Source: Diadophis punctatus similis (taxonomy: Eukaryota; Chordata; Lepidosauria; Squamata; Dipsadidae). Taken from it: a stretch of DNA of 64,000 nucleotides. Shown piece after piece: positions 1 through 11,892 of the stretch (position 1 is its first letter; each line of letters starts with the position of its first letter). The notes beneath the pieces were generated by a model. That model ran no database searches. It had not been told where the DNA came from and worked only from the letters and a program-made list of their open reading frames with translations. Position numbers and translations under genes: made by a program. The stretch spans positions 29,258,480-29,322,479 of the forward strand of contig JALIGW010000005.1 of assembly GCA_023053685.1 (NCBI GenBank). Reading direction: 5' to 3'.

Positions 1-1380
1 TTGGCCTTGCATTAGGATTGCCGGGGGTGGGGAGCAGGGGGAGCAGGAAAAAAGACAGGATGAACCTGTATTAACTTTTATTTCTGGTCTCAGGAAGAAG
101 GCATCAGTGCTCTATCGTGGGATGAATAATAGTGTCATATGAAAGTGCATTCAAAAGTTTAGCAGATGCACCGTGAGTGTGAAATTCAATTTAACTGTTG
201 TTGATTTGACTTAAGGTTCCTGTGGGTCACACTGTGCCACTCAAATTCAGTCCAGATTCCCCCTTTGCCTGAAAATCCCTTCTACAGAGATGCTCTGCTG
301 TTTCCCCTTAACTTTAGTTATGCCTTGAAGTTTCACTCTCCTTCACCAGTGACATGAATTTGCTTATCTCACATTCAGCCACCCAATAAGAAACAGCAGC
401 TCCCACTGAGAAAACAAATCAGCATGAAATCACACAATTGATAGGGTTTCCTCCAAGGTGCCCTTAAAATTAATTACATTGGGAGGCCAAGTAACTTTCT
501 CAAGCCAAGGAGGCCCAGCCTGTCAGCTCGGATTGAGCTGTGTTGCTTTAAGCATTCACACCAGTTCACCCTTTAACTCTGGCGGATTGAAAAAGAGTTG
601 AAGGGAAGTATGTTCATACACCCCCAACATATATGAAGAGGCATCACAGGTCCTGCAAATTGAAAGAGAGGTCAACATTTTGATTCAATATTCTAATGTT
701 TCCTCTATTATTATAGTTAAAAAGGAATATCATAACATTTATGCACCCACTATAAGGATGACAATGCAATTTTATGCCTATTAAATTTTTATTTAGATAT
801 TTGTTCACTTATCCAAAATATATAGAGCCCATTGTTAAACTGTTTTATTATATACCAAAAGCATTCATTTAAGGCATTTAATTGCCTTATTAGATTGAAT
901 AATAAATAAATAAATTTATTTTATTGAATAGTAAAATTATTATCTTTTACAATCCGTGAGTTATAAGTCATTGTCTTAAATTGATCATTGAACATCTTTC
1001 TAATAATTACTATTTTTTATTTTATGACTTTTATGATTATTTCCCTTGATATTTTCAATAGTTCAAACATTTAATATAAATTACATAGTCATTTACTCTA
1101 GGAAATTCTTGTGAAGTGAAAAATGAAAATTGCAATTCTTGGTGTCATAATTTTATTTGTTTCTTTGTTTGTTTTAGAAACTATTTCTCTCACAGAGGAA
1201 CACAGAGTGTAATAATATTATTAGTAGCAACAATTTCTGCAACAGTGCCATTTTTACAGAAAGTTGATACCTAAATTAATCAATTGAGTAAAGTTATGGT
1301 TTGCTCCTTGAAAAATCACAACCATGTGTTGTTTTATAAAACACTCATATAATCATACATACTGTATATACATCCAAATA
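1..1380. other. Unique AT-rich non-coding DNA
   Basis: No open frame of note, recognised repeat or RNA gene was seen. The stretch 340-620 has mixed, non-repetitive composition and could be conserved non-coding DNA, but this cannot be told from one sequence. The rest is AT-rich and resembles intron or intergenic sequence. Confidence 0.5.
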
Positions 1381-1520
1381 CAGGTAATCCTCGAGTTACA
1401 ACAGTTCACTTAGCGACCGTTCGAAGTTACGACATCACCCTCCCCAAGTACTTACAACACAGTCCTGAGGTTATGAATGTTGTAGCACCATGGCAATCAT
1501 TCACCATTATGAACGACTGC
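1381..1520 (+). repeat. Dispersed repeat with 'tagtcctcgacttacaac'-type end, copy 1 (partial)
   Basis: The segment opens with CAGGTAATCCTCGAGTTAC and runs through 'cagttcacttagcgaccgttc', which matches the start of the copies at 55041 and (reversed) 38585-39015. Only the first part of the unit is recognisable. The family looks like a DNA-transposon-type squamate repeat; the superfamily is not assigned. A poly-T run follows at 1661-1679, and I see nothing else between 1520 and 1930. Confidence 0.55.
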
Positions 1521-1927
1521 AGAGGCACTGCAACATTCTGCCCTGCCTATTGCCCGCCCTCCGCCCCACCGGATCTCCACAGGCACTGGGCCTAAGGAGC
1601 CTCACTTACCTTGCAAAGATTTAGCTAGCTGTGTCCTTTTCAGCCTCTCTGCCACGGTGGTTTTTTTTTTTTTTTTTTCTTTTTTAAGTTTGGCATTTAT
1701 GAAATTATAGAAGGCTCGGGAGGAGTTCGAGTTTAACAGCCCTTCCTCCTGTCTTCAATGGTGATTGGTACATTCGGCCTTTATCTGGCAGCATAAGCTT
1801 TGTAGCTGTTTTTAAAGTTAGTTATGTAGCCAGTTTTGTTTCCTCTCCAAAGAGATTTTTTCTTGGATTGTAACTTTCTTATTGTTATGGGTAATTTTGG
1901 GTTGGGTTTTTGTTTTTGTTTTTTGCT

Positions 1928-2880
1928 TTAAGAGGTTATTTTAGGTACATATAGATTAATGACTTGATTGACTTCGAGCAAAAAAGTGTTATAATGGTCT
2001 TCTGCAGTTATACAACCTGTGAACAGAAGGTGCCAATCAAGAGATGCGAGGTCAGCAGCTATGAGATTATAGTTGGCCTTTTTAAAGTTGTAATTTGGAG
2101 TCCCATCATTATGACCCTCTTTGCAAGGACACAAATTGAGACAAAAATCAATCATGCTGTGGTCACTGTTGGAAAAAGGTTCTTTAACTTGTATGCCATA
2201 AATTGAATTTAAGCTATTGCAGAAGATGACATCTAAGCAATTGTTGAGCATAGTGTTGTTCGTTACCAACTGCTCCAGCCTCAGAGTCATAACAGCATTG
2301 TACAGGGTTACATGTATAGGTTCAGTTGTACACTCATTTAGGGTCCAATTAATAAGAGGCAAATTGAGGTCACCAAGAAAGATAAGGGGGTGTGGGCAGG
2401 AAGCTGCCCATGTTAGTAGTGCAGTTAGCCTGTTAGTATGACCAAGGTAATCAGGGGCTCTATAACATAACAAGAAATGAAGTCTGGTATTTAGGGACAG
2501 TTTGCAGACAATGGTCTCAGGAAGAGAAAGCTTCTGTGTAACATTTATCTTTTTCAGATCTAGGGACTTTTTATAGAAGATAGCAACACAACACCCCCTC
2601 TACAATTATCATGGTCAGACTAGAAAAAATGATAGTAACTTACTGTGATAATGGAGTCTGGAAAGGATACATTCAATCACATCTCACAGACAAAAATAAG
2701 GTTGAATAGAGCCGCACTTAGAAGCAGGAGGAATTCAGGCATTTTGTTTGTGAGGCTTCTTGCATTAAGTAGCTTGCATTTTAGGCCGTAGGGGTGGACG
2801 TGGAGGAAGTTGGGGGCTTGAATGCCTAGTTTTGGTTGCTGAGGGGGCGGTTGTTGGGACGTGGGCCACTGATCTTGCAT
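1928..2880 (-). pseudogene. LINE-A ORF2 fragment (APE-type endonuclease only)
   Basis: Two separated frames (2880-2677 and 2473-1928) encode parts of an apurinic-type endonuclease: N-terminal LLNARSLTNKMP and VCEM (the family has VCETWL), then GDLNLPLINW and NSDHSMIDFCLNL. A stop or frameshift interrupts the region between them. The endonuclease would nick target DNA to prime reverse transcription. No reverse transcriptase follows. Confidence 0.75.
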
Positions 2881-4235
2881 TTGATACAGTCAGCACGGTA
2901 GTCTATGTACAGGTCAGTCTCTCCTTGATCCTGGCATCTTTTGAGCTCCGAGTGGAGCTCGCGGGCTTGGGCACGTTGCAGTATGGACAGTTGGGCCATG
3001 AATGAAGTTTCCTATAGTTTGTGCATCTTTTGGAAAGTGAGTTTATTGTGGAAATGAATTTGTGTTTGCTGGTTTCGCTCTTGCAAACAACTCTGCAGAA
3101 GCGTAGGGCCACCAAGCCATCACTGTTCTTGAACTCGCAGCTATCGCGGAAAACATCAATGATTTCATTGGGAGCGATAGTTGATGTCTGGAAATTGTTG
3201 ATGATGTCACGAAACTTTGTGATGTCATCAGATTTGTTGATGTCATCCAGTCCAAATAAGATGGCTTTGGGACACTTCTGTTCACGTTCAATCACCTCTT
3301 TGACAAGGATGGAGATGTTACTAGCAGGATTAGTGATCTCCTGTGGCTTGGGTTGTTGAGCTATGTCATGATTTCGGGATACTGGTGCTTCACTTTTCTG
3401 CATTTTGTCCTTTTCTTCAAGGGATGCTAGACATGCTTCCAAAGCGTCCACCTGTTCAAGCAAAACAATACATTTGTCAAGTCTGGGCTTCCAGGATGGG
3501 CAGAATAGTGGAAATGCAAACTGGGAGGTTTTTAGTACTGTTGATTGAAGAAACTGGGCTACATCTTTGGTTAACCCCAAACACTTGTAGTGGGCATATG
3601 AGTCACATAGGGAGCACTTCATGGTACTCCCATCCTCCTCAAATACTTCATCGCAGACAAAGCACATGCAGGAGTCATAAGATTCATCGGTAGCAGTCCC
3701 CTTCTTTTTGGGTGGGGGCTTGGCAGTGGAGTGTTTGCCAGTCATGATTGTCTGTGGAGGCGTTGATGTGTTAAGGTTTTTTTAAATGTGGCTGGGTTCT
3801 TCAGAGCAGCCAGTGGGAGCTTCACCCACCACTTAGCTCGCCTCATTAGCTTTTGGGAAGTTGGCCTCCCTTCGTACCGGTAGCCCAGGTCACTCCCTGG
3901 CTCTCCCTGGCTTCCCAGCTGTTTATTGCCATTAGTTAGTTTTATTGCTTACTTTTCGCTGGAGGGACTCCTTGGATCGCCTCCGCTTCCCTCCCTGTTA
4001 GCCTCCGGTAGGGAATTGTCTTGCTGTTTGTTTGGTGCCAGGGGCCTCTCCAATGTTACCAGCTAGCCCTGGCTTCCTTCTTTTGGCCTCCGGTGGGGAT
4101 TTGTCGCACAAATGGCTGGTGTTGAGGAACTACTCTGGTTCGCCAATTCCTCGCTAGATGGTTGCAGATCGGCTTATATTCTGCCCTTTTGGATTCGTTT
4201 CTCCATTCGCAGACCACACCACGCACTGTTTCTTG
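1930..4235 (-). mobile_element. LINE-A: CR1-group retrotransposon, 5' end kept, 3' half missing
   Basis: Read on the minus strand this holds a GC-rich leader (about 4235 to 3746), an ORF1 with a PHD-like zinc finger, then the first part of ORF2 with the endonuclease start LLNARSLTNKMPEF and the later GDLNLP and SDHSMIDF motifs. The reverse transcriptase and 3' end are absent, so homology stops near 1935. This is the opposite of normal 5' truncation. It matches LINE-B at 27660-32471 throughout. The clade is CR1/Jockey superfamily; Rex1 or L3 cannot be excluded. Stops and frameshifts in ORF2 make it inactive. Confidence 0.8.
2903..3745 (-). CDS. LINE-A ORF1 protein, PHD-like zinc finger and coiled coil
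   Basis: This is a 280-codon open frame. Near residues 26-55 it has Cys and His spaced like a PHD finger (C28-x2-C31, C44-x2-C47, H52-x2-C55, then C82), but the expected last Cys is a Trp (CPSW). A short helical segment rich in Leu and Glu follows at about 95-115, then a conserved block around KAILFGLDD. In this LINE group ORF1 products bind the element RNA in ribonucleoprotein particles. The frame is open, yet the element is truncated, so it is a relic. The homologous frame at 27670 is more decayed. Confidence 0.6.
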   Translation of the reverse strand: MTGKHSTAKPPPKKKGTATDESYDSCMCFVCDEVFEEDGSTMKCSLCDSYAHYKCLGLTKDVAQFLQSTVLKTSQFAFPLFCPSWKPRLDKCIVLLEQVDALEACLASLEEKDKMQKSEAPVSRNHDIAQQPKPQEITNPASNISILVKEVIEREQKCPKAILFGLDDINKSDDITKFRDIINNFQTSTIAPNEIIDVFRDSCEFKNSDGLVALRFCRVVCKSETSKHKFISTINSLSKRCTNYRKLHSWPNCPYCNVPKPASSTRSSKDARIKERLTCT

Positions 4236-4239
4236 CAAG

Positions 4240-5084
4240 ATATTCTGTGTCCTATAAATTTAAATGTGCCTTTCAAGATGCATTCTGAATTTGGGTGTTT
4301 TGCTTTGTTTTATTTGTCTGTGTCTTCTCAAAGTTTTATACAATCCAGAATTCAATTTATACAGTATATTAATATTATAGATTATTTGTAATACTAATTA
4401 ACTAATTAACAATGTGGGATCCAAGCTCTAGTCATTTAACTAAGGTATGTGTCTTTGTAGTGTTTCAAAAGACTAGAAATTATATTGGACTCAGATCTCA
4501 AAACAATTCTTCCAAATGAGTTCATGACAAAAAAATGATAATACAAAATTGACCAAAAAATAATAACACAAAATTAAAAACCTAACGAGGGACAAAACCT
4601 TAGGAACTACAATAATAGATTTTAAATAGGAAAAACATATGAAACGGGTCTTAAAGTTTAATATATTTTTAAAACTTCTGAGAATGAGAAAGAAATGACC
4701 AGTTATGAAAACATATCGATTAGGAAAGTTGGTCGGATAATAAAAATATTTATTATCACTATTCTTGGTAGAATTGAAAGCTGACCACAAGATAAATATT
4801 GGAGGAGTATTCCATTAAATGCAAAATATGTAAAAAGTCTGAATTTTGTTTGGTAGCCTGAAATGAGCCCAGAAGCCAACTGGAAGCTAATTTGGATGAG
4901 AAAAGATGAGACTATTGTGATTACAATATTCAGTAAGGCCCATCTCCATGGTAATAGCATGTAACAAGGATCCTGAATTTATACATTTCCTATTTAAAAT
5001 CCACACCTGGAAGGCATGCAGAATAGAATACGAATAGCAGTAGACCTCCCTGATCTACAGTTCCAATTTACCAATGTTCATTTA
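4240..5084. other. AT-rich non-coding DNA, nothing recognised
   Basis: Very AT-rich sequence with short spurious frames only. It separates the 5' end of LINE-A from a small MITE. Confidence 0.5.
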
Positions 5085-5218
5085 CCGTGTTTTCCCCAAA
5101 ATAAGACCCTGTCTTATATTTTTTTGAACCCTAAAATAGGTGCTTGGCTTTATTGCCAAGCACTCAAAAGCCCAATTGGGCTTATTATCAGGGGATGTCT
5201 TATTTGGGGGAAACAGGG
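5085..5218 (+). mobile_element. MITE with TA target duplication
   Basis: A 134-bp element whose ends are inverted: CCGTGTTTTCCCC on the left and GGGGGAAACAGGG on the right, each flanked by TA. The inner ends read AAAATAAGAC and GTCTTATTT. TA duplication suggests Tc1/mariner-type mobilisation. There is no coding capacity. Confidence 0.7.
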
Positions 5219-5220
5219 TA

Positions 5221-6334
5221 TGATGAAGCAAAAGACAGCATGATTACCACTGCTTTTTTATTGTCCTCCCCAACCTGCCCCTTTGAATGGACCAATGCAG
5301 CTGAATAATCACACCCAAGTGAGGAATCCTGCTAATCAGAGTTCCCAATTGCTGGAAGAAGCTGAACATATTACATGACAATCTGTCTTCAATTTTTTTC
5401 TGTTCTGTTCTGGGAAAATCAAGAGTTTGAACAAATGGCACCTTATTGCCTCTCCATATGAGTACTTGCATCATCATCCTTTAGTCCTACAGCTTCTACA
5501 GATTATTTGTCTAAATCAGTAGAACTGAAAGTACTTCAATGGCATGCTCGTTTCTTAAGTACATATTATTTAGATAGAGAGACACTTATAGTCATCAAGT
5601 GATTTCAAACACTCTTTCTGCATTCAGCAACAGTAGGCTGAGTTAAAGGACAAGATAACACCTAAGGACAATTAACTATCTTAAGTGGCATTACTGTTCA
5701 CTGTTATCATCACTTTATGCCTGGGCCTGCCTCAGACTGCCTAATTAGAGATGACCCTAATTCACAGCAAGTTCAGTCTTCACTCAGTCAACATTTTCAA
5801 AGTTTGATCCTCACTGGAGTCTTATGTTACTTGTAAGTTTTATAAATCGAATAGCAAATAATGTTTTAAGGGGGAGGGGGAGTTTTCAAATTGCTACTAC
5901 TTATTTATCTTTGCTTTGCAAGATAAATATTATATTGAGATACTGAGTGAAATACTTTCAAACAATTCATCGGTATAAATGCTAATGGTAACCATATTGA
6001 AATTATTGTCCTGGTTTTTTTTAAAAAAGTACAAAATTTTAATTATATATAAAACTTTCTTTTTCCACAAAGTACATGACAAAATGAATATCTGAATATT
6101 CATAAATTTTAGGCTCCATTGGTTTCATTGAGAGTGCTAAGAAAATACTTCATGTTAGAATTTGCCTGCCTGACTTAACAGAATTTGACATTTAAACAAT
6201 GTTGTCTTCCATCTACTTAGGCTTTTTCCCTACTTCTTTTATCATTTTTCTTCTGTTTATATCTCTGCATGAAAGCGAACCTGTATAAGTGTCTTTTGAC
6301 TGGAAATGCTAAAAATCCTGCATCCATAAGAATA
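5221..6334. other. Unique AT-rich non-coding DNA
   Basis: No repeat family, RNA gene or convincing frame was recognised. Confidence 0.5.
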
Positions 6335-6657
6335 CAGTAAACCGCTCCAAACTTGATTGCAGAAAATGTGACTTCAGCAACAGAGTGGTCAATGCCTGGA
6401 ATGCACTACCTGACTCTGTGGTTTCTTCCCCAAACCCCCAAAACTTTAATCTTAAACTGTCTACTGTTGACCTCACTCCATTCCTAAGAGGTCTGTAAGG
6501 GGCGTGCGTAAGCGCACCAACGTGCCTACTGTCCCTGTCCTAATGTCCCCTTTTTTAAAATTCGTATCCTTTTCAGATATTCAAAATCATGTTTATACTT
6601 TTATCTGTTATCTTATATATGCTTGACAAAATAAAAATAAATAAATAAATAAATAAA
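6335..6657 (+). mobile_element. 3' end of a LINE-A/B family element
   Basis: The segment reads 'aaccgctccaaacttgattg', 'ggtcaatgcctggaatgcac' and 'aagaggtctgtaaggggcgt', matching the last codons and 3' UTR of LINE-B at about 32280-32445. It continues with a 3' UTR lost in LINE-B and ends in (AAAT)n at 6632-6657. It is a severely 5'-truncated insertion in the plus direction, opposite to LINE-A. Confidence 0.8.
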
Positions 6658-7129
6658 CAGTTGGGATTACAATCCAGTGGCTAAAGTTCAGCAAATGAAA
6701 CTAGTCATTTTACCTTGCATTTCCTGAACTATGATGGATAGAAATATACACTGATCGAAATTGAGCCAAGGACAACACTTTATTTTCTCTACAAATTGAG
6801 TCCAAAATGCATGTTAAATGTTCTGGGAATTGAGAAATGTGCAAAAGGAATAAGCCAATGCAACGTATAGTTCTACAGATGATTATAGAAATCTTGGGGG
6901 TAAATCTTCTCATGATGATTTTAATCAGATATAAGGCAATGTTGGACAAAATGTCAGGTCAGGTCTAAATGAAAGAATTATTCTCTGTAATGCTAAACAG
7001 TTTTTGAATCAACACAGTATGTCTGATTAAAATCTGTAGTAACACAAGTTAGTTAACTAGCAACATTACTCAAGAATATTAAACTAAAATATTTTTCCCA
7101 ATAAAAGAGATTATATGTAGTTCAGATTG

Positions 7130-7515
7130 AATTATGGAGTCCTATGATGGTCTGGACTTCATTACTTGCTTGCAGACATTTCAGTACCTGCCTAGGTAAC
7201 ATCATCAATGCTGGTGAGTGTGATATTTGTTCCCAATTTATATATAGTAGTTTCCCCTGCCAGTTTTGGTGCAGATTTGGCTTTCTTCTTAGAAGTTTCT
7301 TGATTAGGTTATTGTTTTCTGCTTGATACAATAATACCATAATCAGTCAATCAATGAATCAAATTCTAATCAAGGAATTGCCAGGGGAAAAAACCAGCAC
7401 TGCATTGGCAGGGAGCAAACCCCATACTCACTCACACTGATGTTATCTAGTTGGATAATTAAACATTTGCAAGCAATTGACTAAGCTCAGAGAGCACCAA
7501 GGACTCCACAGTAAA
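7130..7515. repeat. Inverted pair of an unassigned dispersed repeat
   Basis: The left half (about 7140-7340) contains 'gcagacatttcagtacctgc' and 'ctaggtaacatcatcaatgc'. The right half (about 7365-7513) contains the reverse complement of the same family ('gatgttatctagttggataa', 'agctcagagagcaccaagga'). The copy at 39805-40180 has the left-half orientation. The family is common-looking but I cannot name it; a Penelope-like origin is one possibility without proof. The arms are diverged. Confidence 0.5.
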
Positions 7516-7556
7516 ATATATTGTTTGTAAAGTTATATCACAATGGCTAATTTTTG

Positions 7557-7632
<76 letters not shown>

Positions 7633-8618
7633 TTCATTTATTTATTTATTTATTTATTTATCATTCCTTTTAACTAGAGATATATGCATAAGCAATGCTT
7701 ACAACTTTATGGATAATACCTTCTTTCACTCTGAAATATCTTCTCATAGTAATCTTATTTTTCAGGAATAATATTTCAGGACTAGAGATGTCAACTCCCT
7801 GGTGTTAAAATGTACTTTCTGGAAGTATTTCCCAGATGTTAAGCTTTTAAGTATTAAACTTTATTGTGAAAATGGACTATCCTATAGAGCAGAACTTCAA
7901 TTGGCAATGTTCAGATGTCTGAACTTCAGAAACCCCAAAACTCCCTAGCCAGTCCTGCTTGGAATTCTGGGAATTGAAGTCCACACATCTTAACACTGCC
8001 AAGGTTGAGAAACATTGGTCTCTGTCATTTTATAAAATCTTTTAGTTGGGAAAAATGGTATAGACTCCTGGGTATTTTTTGCCACTAGAGATTAACATGG
8101 TTCCCCTCTTTGCCTTCATTTGCCTTCTTTTTTCCTTACTTCATATTTCTGTTTGCCTTTCTTCTGTCATCTAATTTTTTTCTATTTTATTTTTGCATAT
8201 TTTGCTTTGTAAATGTAAAATTTGTTTTTGCAAATTTGGTTCTTCAGGACAGATTTACTCTGTCTAAACATGCAGTGTAAAAGTCACTCAGTATATGCAT
8301 CATTCTGTCACTCTCATTCTCTCACACACGCTGCCTCATCTATGCTTTTTATTTTAGAAAAGGAAGAAATGATAAAAAAAAAAGTTCTGCTCTATAGGAT
8401 AGTCCATTTTCACAATAAAGTTTAATACTTAAAAGCTTAACATCTGGGAAATACTTCCAGAAAGTACATTTTAACACCAGGGAGTTGACATCTCTAGTCC
8501 TGAAATATTATTCCTGAAAAATAAGATTACTATGAGAAGATATTTCAGAGTGAAAGAAGGTATTATCCATAAAGTTGTAAGCATTGCTTATGCATATATC
8601 TCTAGTTAAAAGGAATGA

Positions 8619-8684
<66 letters not shown>
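7557..8684. repeat. Perfect inverted duplication with microsatellite outer ends
   Basis: Positions 7661-7897 and 8382-8618 are exact reverse complements over all 237 bases that I compared. The outer side of each arm runs into a tetranucleotide array, (TTTA)n at 7557-7660 and (TAAA)n at 8619-8684, so homology extends further. The spacer is 7898-8381 (484 bp). Total identity points to a very recent duplication or gene conversion, or to a fold-back assembly artefact. Confidence 0.9.
7925..8030 (-). repeat. Half-element of the 'cttcaactcccagaattc' repeat
   Basis: It contains 'ttggaattctgggaattgaa', 'gtccacacatctt' and 'tgccaaggttgagaaacatt', a diverged single arm of the palindromic family seen whole at 43301, 45541 and 53829. 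It lies in the spacer of the inverted duplication. Confidence 0.6.
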
Positions 8685-8686
<2 letters not shown>

Positions 8687-9052
8687 AACATGGAAATATT
8701 AATTTCCAGGAAGATTGATATTCCATTTTTTAAAATCAATCTCCTGTCATGCACTGTCCTTTATATCAAATTTGTTTGTGACTGAAAGAGCAATTGGACA
8801 CATAGCTTCTGCGGCGTAGACCTGCCATGAGTTCCAGTCTTCCTCCTACCACCCAACAAGAACTTTCAATCTCTATAATACTAAAGAAAAATAAATAAAA
8901 TACACCAGGATAGCAGGACAAATGACAGGACTGGTATGAAACAGAAGACTCTATGTATGGGTAAAAACTATCCCAGCTAATAGATTGCAATTTTTTTTTA
9001 ACAGAGGACAATCAATCTCCCATCTCCCAATAGACCATTTGCCCTATTGATC
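8685..9052. other. Non-coding DNA, nothing recognised
   Basis: Short unique stretch between the inverted duplication and the solo LTR. Confidence 0.5.
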
Positions 9053-9402
9053 TGTTAAAATATTCATGAACTGGGAGAGACATAGTAACAAGGTCAGCCA
9101 ATGAATAGGCATAGCAACTAAGTCAGCCAATGAGAGCTTAAACACATCTGAGTCTGTGCAGAGAATTAAAACTGAAACTTAAGCTAAAAGGCTGGATGTG
9201 GCTCAGCCCACTCTGTTCTCTGTCTGCTCTGAACTCTGAACTAGAAACTGCTTGTAACTGCTGCTACATTAAAGAAGAACTCTGCTACTGGTATTGTACA
9301 TACTCATCTGTTATTATGTATACAAAGAAGTTAATGAATCCAGCTGAATCAGTTTGTCTGTGTGTACTTTCTGGAAATAATTTTCTGCAACAAACTCTGA
9401 CA
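9053..9402 (+). mobile_element. Solo LTR with 5-bp target duplication
   Basis: A 350-bp block begins TGTTAAAATATTC and ends AACTCTGACA, the TG...CA form of retroviral-type LTRs. It is flanked by TGATC at 9048-9052 and again at 9403-9407. In LTR order it has two CCAAT boxes (9098, 9127), an AATTAAAA TATA-like box (9164) and an ATTAAA polyadenylation signal (9268). No primer-binding site or internal coding region follows, so it is a solo LTR left by recombination. A 5-bp duplication fits endogenous retrovirus or Gypsy types; the class is not resolved. The orientation is inferred from the box order. Confidence 0.75.
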
Positions 9403-9407
9403 TGATC

Positions 9408-11892
9408 CTTGGGCCAAAATAAAAATCCACAAATGAATTCTGGTCAACAAGATGATGTGGAAAGATAATTTGTTCCCTGTCCCCATCATACTCTGTGGAC
9501 AGGAGCTGTTTTCCCTTCTGCTAGAGATGCTCAATGGGCAGAGAAAAGAACCTGAGGCATTTACCATTTAGTGTCCTTGAACTACCCCACATTAAATCTA
9601 TGAAGACAGCATAATTTCCAGATTTACTGCTGAGCTACAGCAAAGTTCATGGAGTCAGCAATGGGGTATATACAATTAACAAATACTTTTCTATCAACTT
9701 AAAGGCAGTAGATATATAGATTAACATGGTTATGAAAAACTGTCCTAAATAGCACATGCCACTCAACAGCAACACTCTTGTTTTGCATGTATAATTGTCC
9801 ATCTTCAATCCCAGCATCTCCAGGTATAGTTAGGAAGACTCTTAAGCCAAAAACTCCAGAGAGTAATTGAAAACTAAGATTGATATGATTGACCACTACA
9901 TATGGACTACATGTGGACTATAGTACCACTACATGTGGACTATAAGTATCCCAATATCTGGACGTGTCTGCAATAATGAAATATTCCAGAACTAGTTTTC
10001 TCAATGTTTTTTTTTCTCTCCATATATTTTCAAGAGCTTTAGTTTTCGTAAGACGTTAAAATCATTGGTACTGATATCAATTTTTGTGTGGAACAGGTAA
10101 ATCATATATCTAAGTTTCCACATTGAGGTCTTACATTAGCAGCATGGTAACTCTTGCATGTGAGGAATCATGTGGGAAAACAGTCTCACTTTCCCCATCC
10201 AATCAGCAGCTGGAAGTTCTGCTTAGTGAACCTGCCACACTAGTGGATAATAATGTAGAGATAGAGGTCATGTAGAGGTTGTGTGCAGCAAACTGCCTAC
10301 CTCAAGCAGGCCTCGCATACCTATATGATCTCACCCAGTTCACATTGCCAGGATGATATAGGACACTATCCCTGGCTGGTATGTGATCTCATCTAGGCTG
10401 TATCAATAGGATGTTCTTAAGGATTGGCGAGGATAATTCACCAATAAAAATGCTGTTGCTCTTTGTTACCTTTTGCTGCTTGGAAAACGATATAAAAGCA
10501 ATAAACACTGCTAAGGCAGTCAGACATCTTAGCATCCTGCAATGACTGGTCTCTAATTCCATCATAATAATTGTGCTATTAATTGGTGCTGTCCAGACTA
10601 AGCAGAATGTAAAAGATCCCACTGTGTCCAGTAATTAATGTTTTTCCCCTTCGCTGCAAGATCATTAATAAGAGATTCATCCAAGAAACAAGTAATTGGA
10701 TGGTTCTGCTTCATTAGAGTATTTTTAGATAAAGCATTGGCCTAGAGATGTGGTGGTTGGGTGAGGGGAAATGCACAGTGCTTAGTCAAACAATTATTGA
10801 TAGCTAATGTGTTATGCTTTTATAGTTTTCATATTCATGCAGATCCTAATTATTAATTTACATGGCCCCAGATATGTTTTGATTGACGTATACCCTGGAT
10901 GGTGGAGAGAATGAAGAACTACACTGTCAGATTAATCTAAATATCCTTGAATTCCATCCGTAACCCAATTTTCTCAATGGGACATATGCAGCTATTGTCA
11001 CAGGAAGCAAAGAAAGGTCAGTTGGTGCTAATTAGCTTTGAATGGAGCTCTTGCATTGACCCATGATCTGATCACTTTCTGAAAAGTGGAGAGTGGAAGT
11101 CAAGTGCCAGCAACTAATTCAGGAAGATGGCTAATAGAGCTTCCTATGAGGCATCCATTTTGCAGGCATGCATTTTGACTTGTCTCTCTGTGTTGCTTTT
11201 TCCCTGAGGAGTTTGGACTGGCCTTTGACCTGTCAGGATGAGCTTGAGTAACTTTCCCAAGGACATCCAGATAATTTCACACTTGACCAAAGATTAAAAA
11301 CTGAGTTTCCTGCCGCAAAATCCGTCAGCCTCCTCTGGCTCTCTTGTATGACTTTATTATGTTGCAGCAATATGAAAAACAGATTTGCATAGGCTGGACG
11401 AACAACCTGTAAGTCAAGTTATATAAAACACATCATCTGCAAAAATAAGATATGTATAAGGTATCCTAAAATATCCTAAAAATGTCCAACTCTTCCAATA
11501 TGTCCAATATTCACAGTGAATATTGTCATTTAGACAAAGCAATAATAGCAATGCAAAAATAAGAATTATTGTATTTCACTGAATTTTACAAGTTGACAGG
11601 TTATATTTCTTTCGATGCATGCTCATTATATATATTGTATGTGACTGAGAATCTGAATTTGCTCCCACTGGAACATTCTTAGATCACTTATCTGAAGGTC
11701 TTAGCAGTGGAAAAAAGCACAGTCTCCACCTGTTATCCTTTCATACTCCTGCAGTCCCAGTAAAAACTTGACTTGGAGAGTTGAAAGTCTCTTTTGAATG
11801 GAGCCAAGATGATAATCCATATAACAGACAATAATTGCTCTCTTCCCCTACACACACAACATTTCCAGTATTCAAAATTTAATACTAATACA
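9408..11892. other. Unique non-coding DNA with possible conserved segments
   Basis: No transposon or gene was recognised. Stretches near 10390-10690 and 10930-11290 are of balanced composition and contain homeodomain-like words such as CTAATTAG, so they are candidates for conserved non-coding sequence. This is only a guess from texture. Confidence 0.35.

Noticed and set aside
1930..6657. Single twin-primed LINE insertion
   Set aside because: The two pieces are separated by 2.1 kb of unrelated DNA and no shared target duplication was found. Kept only as a question.
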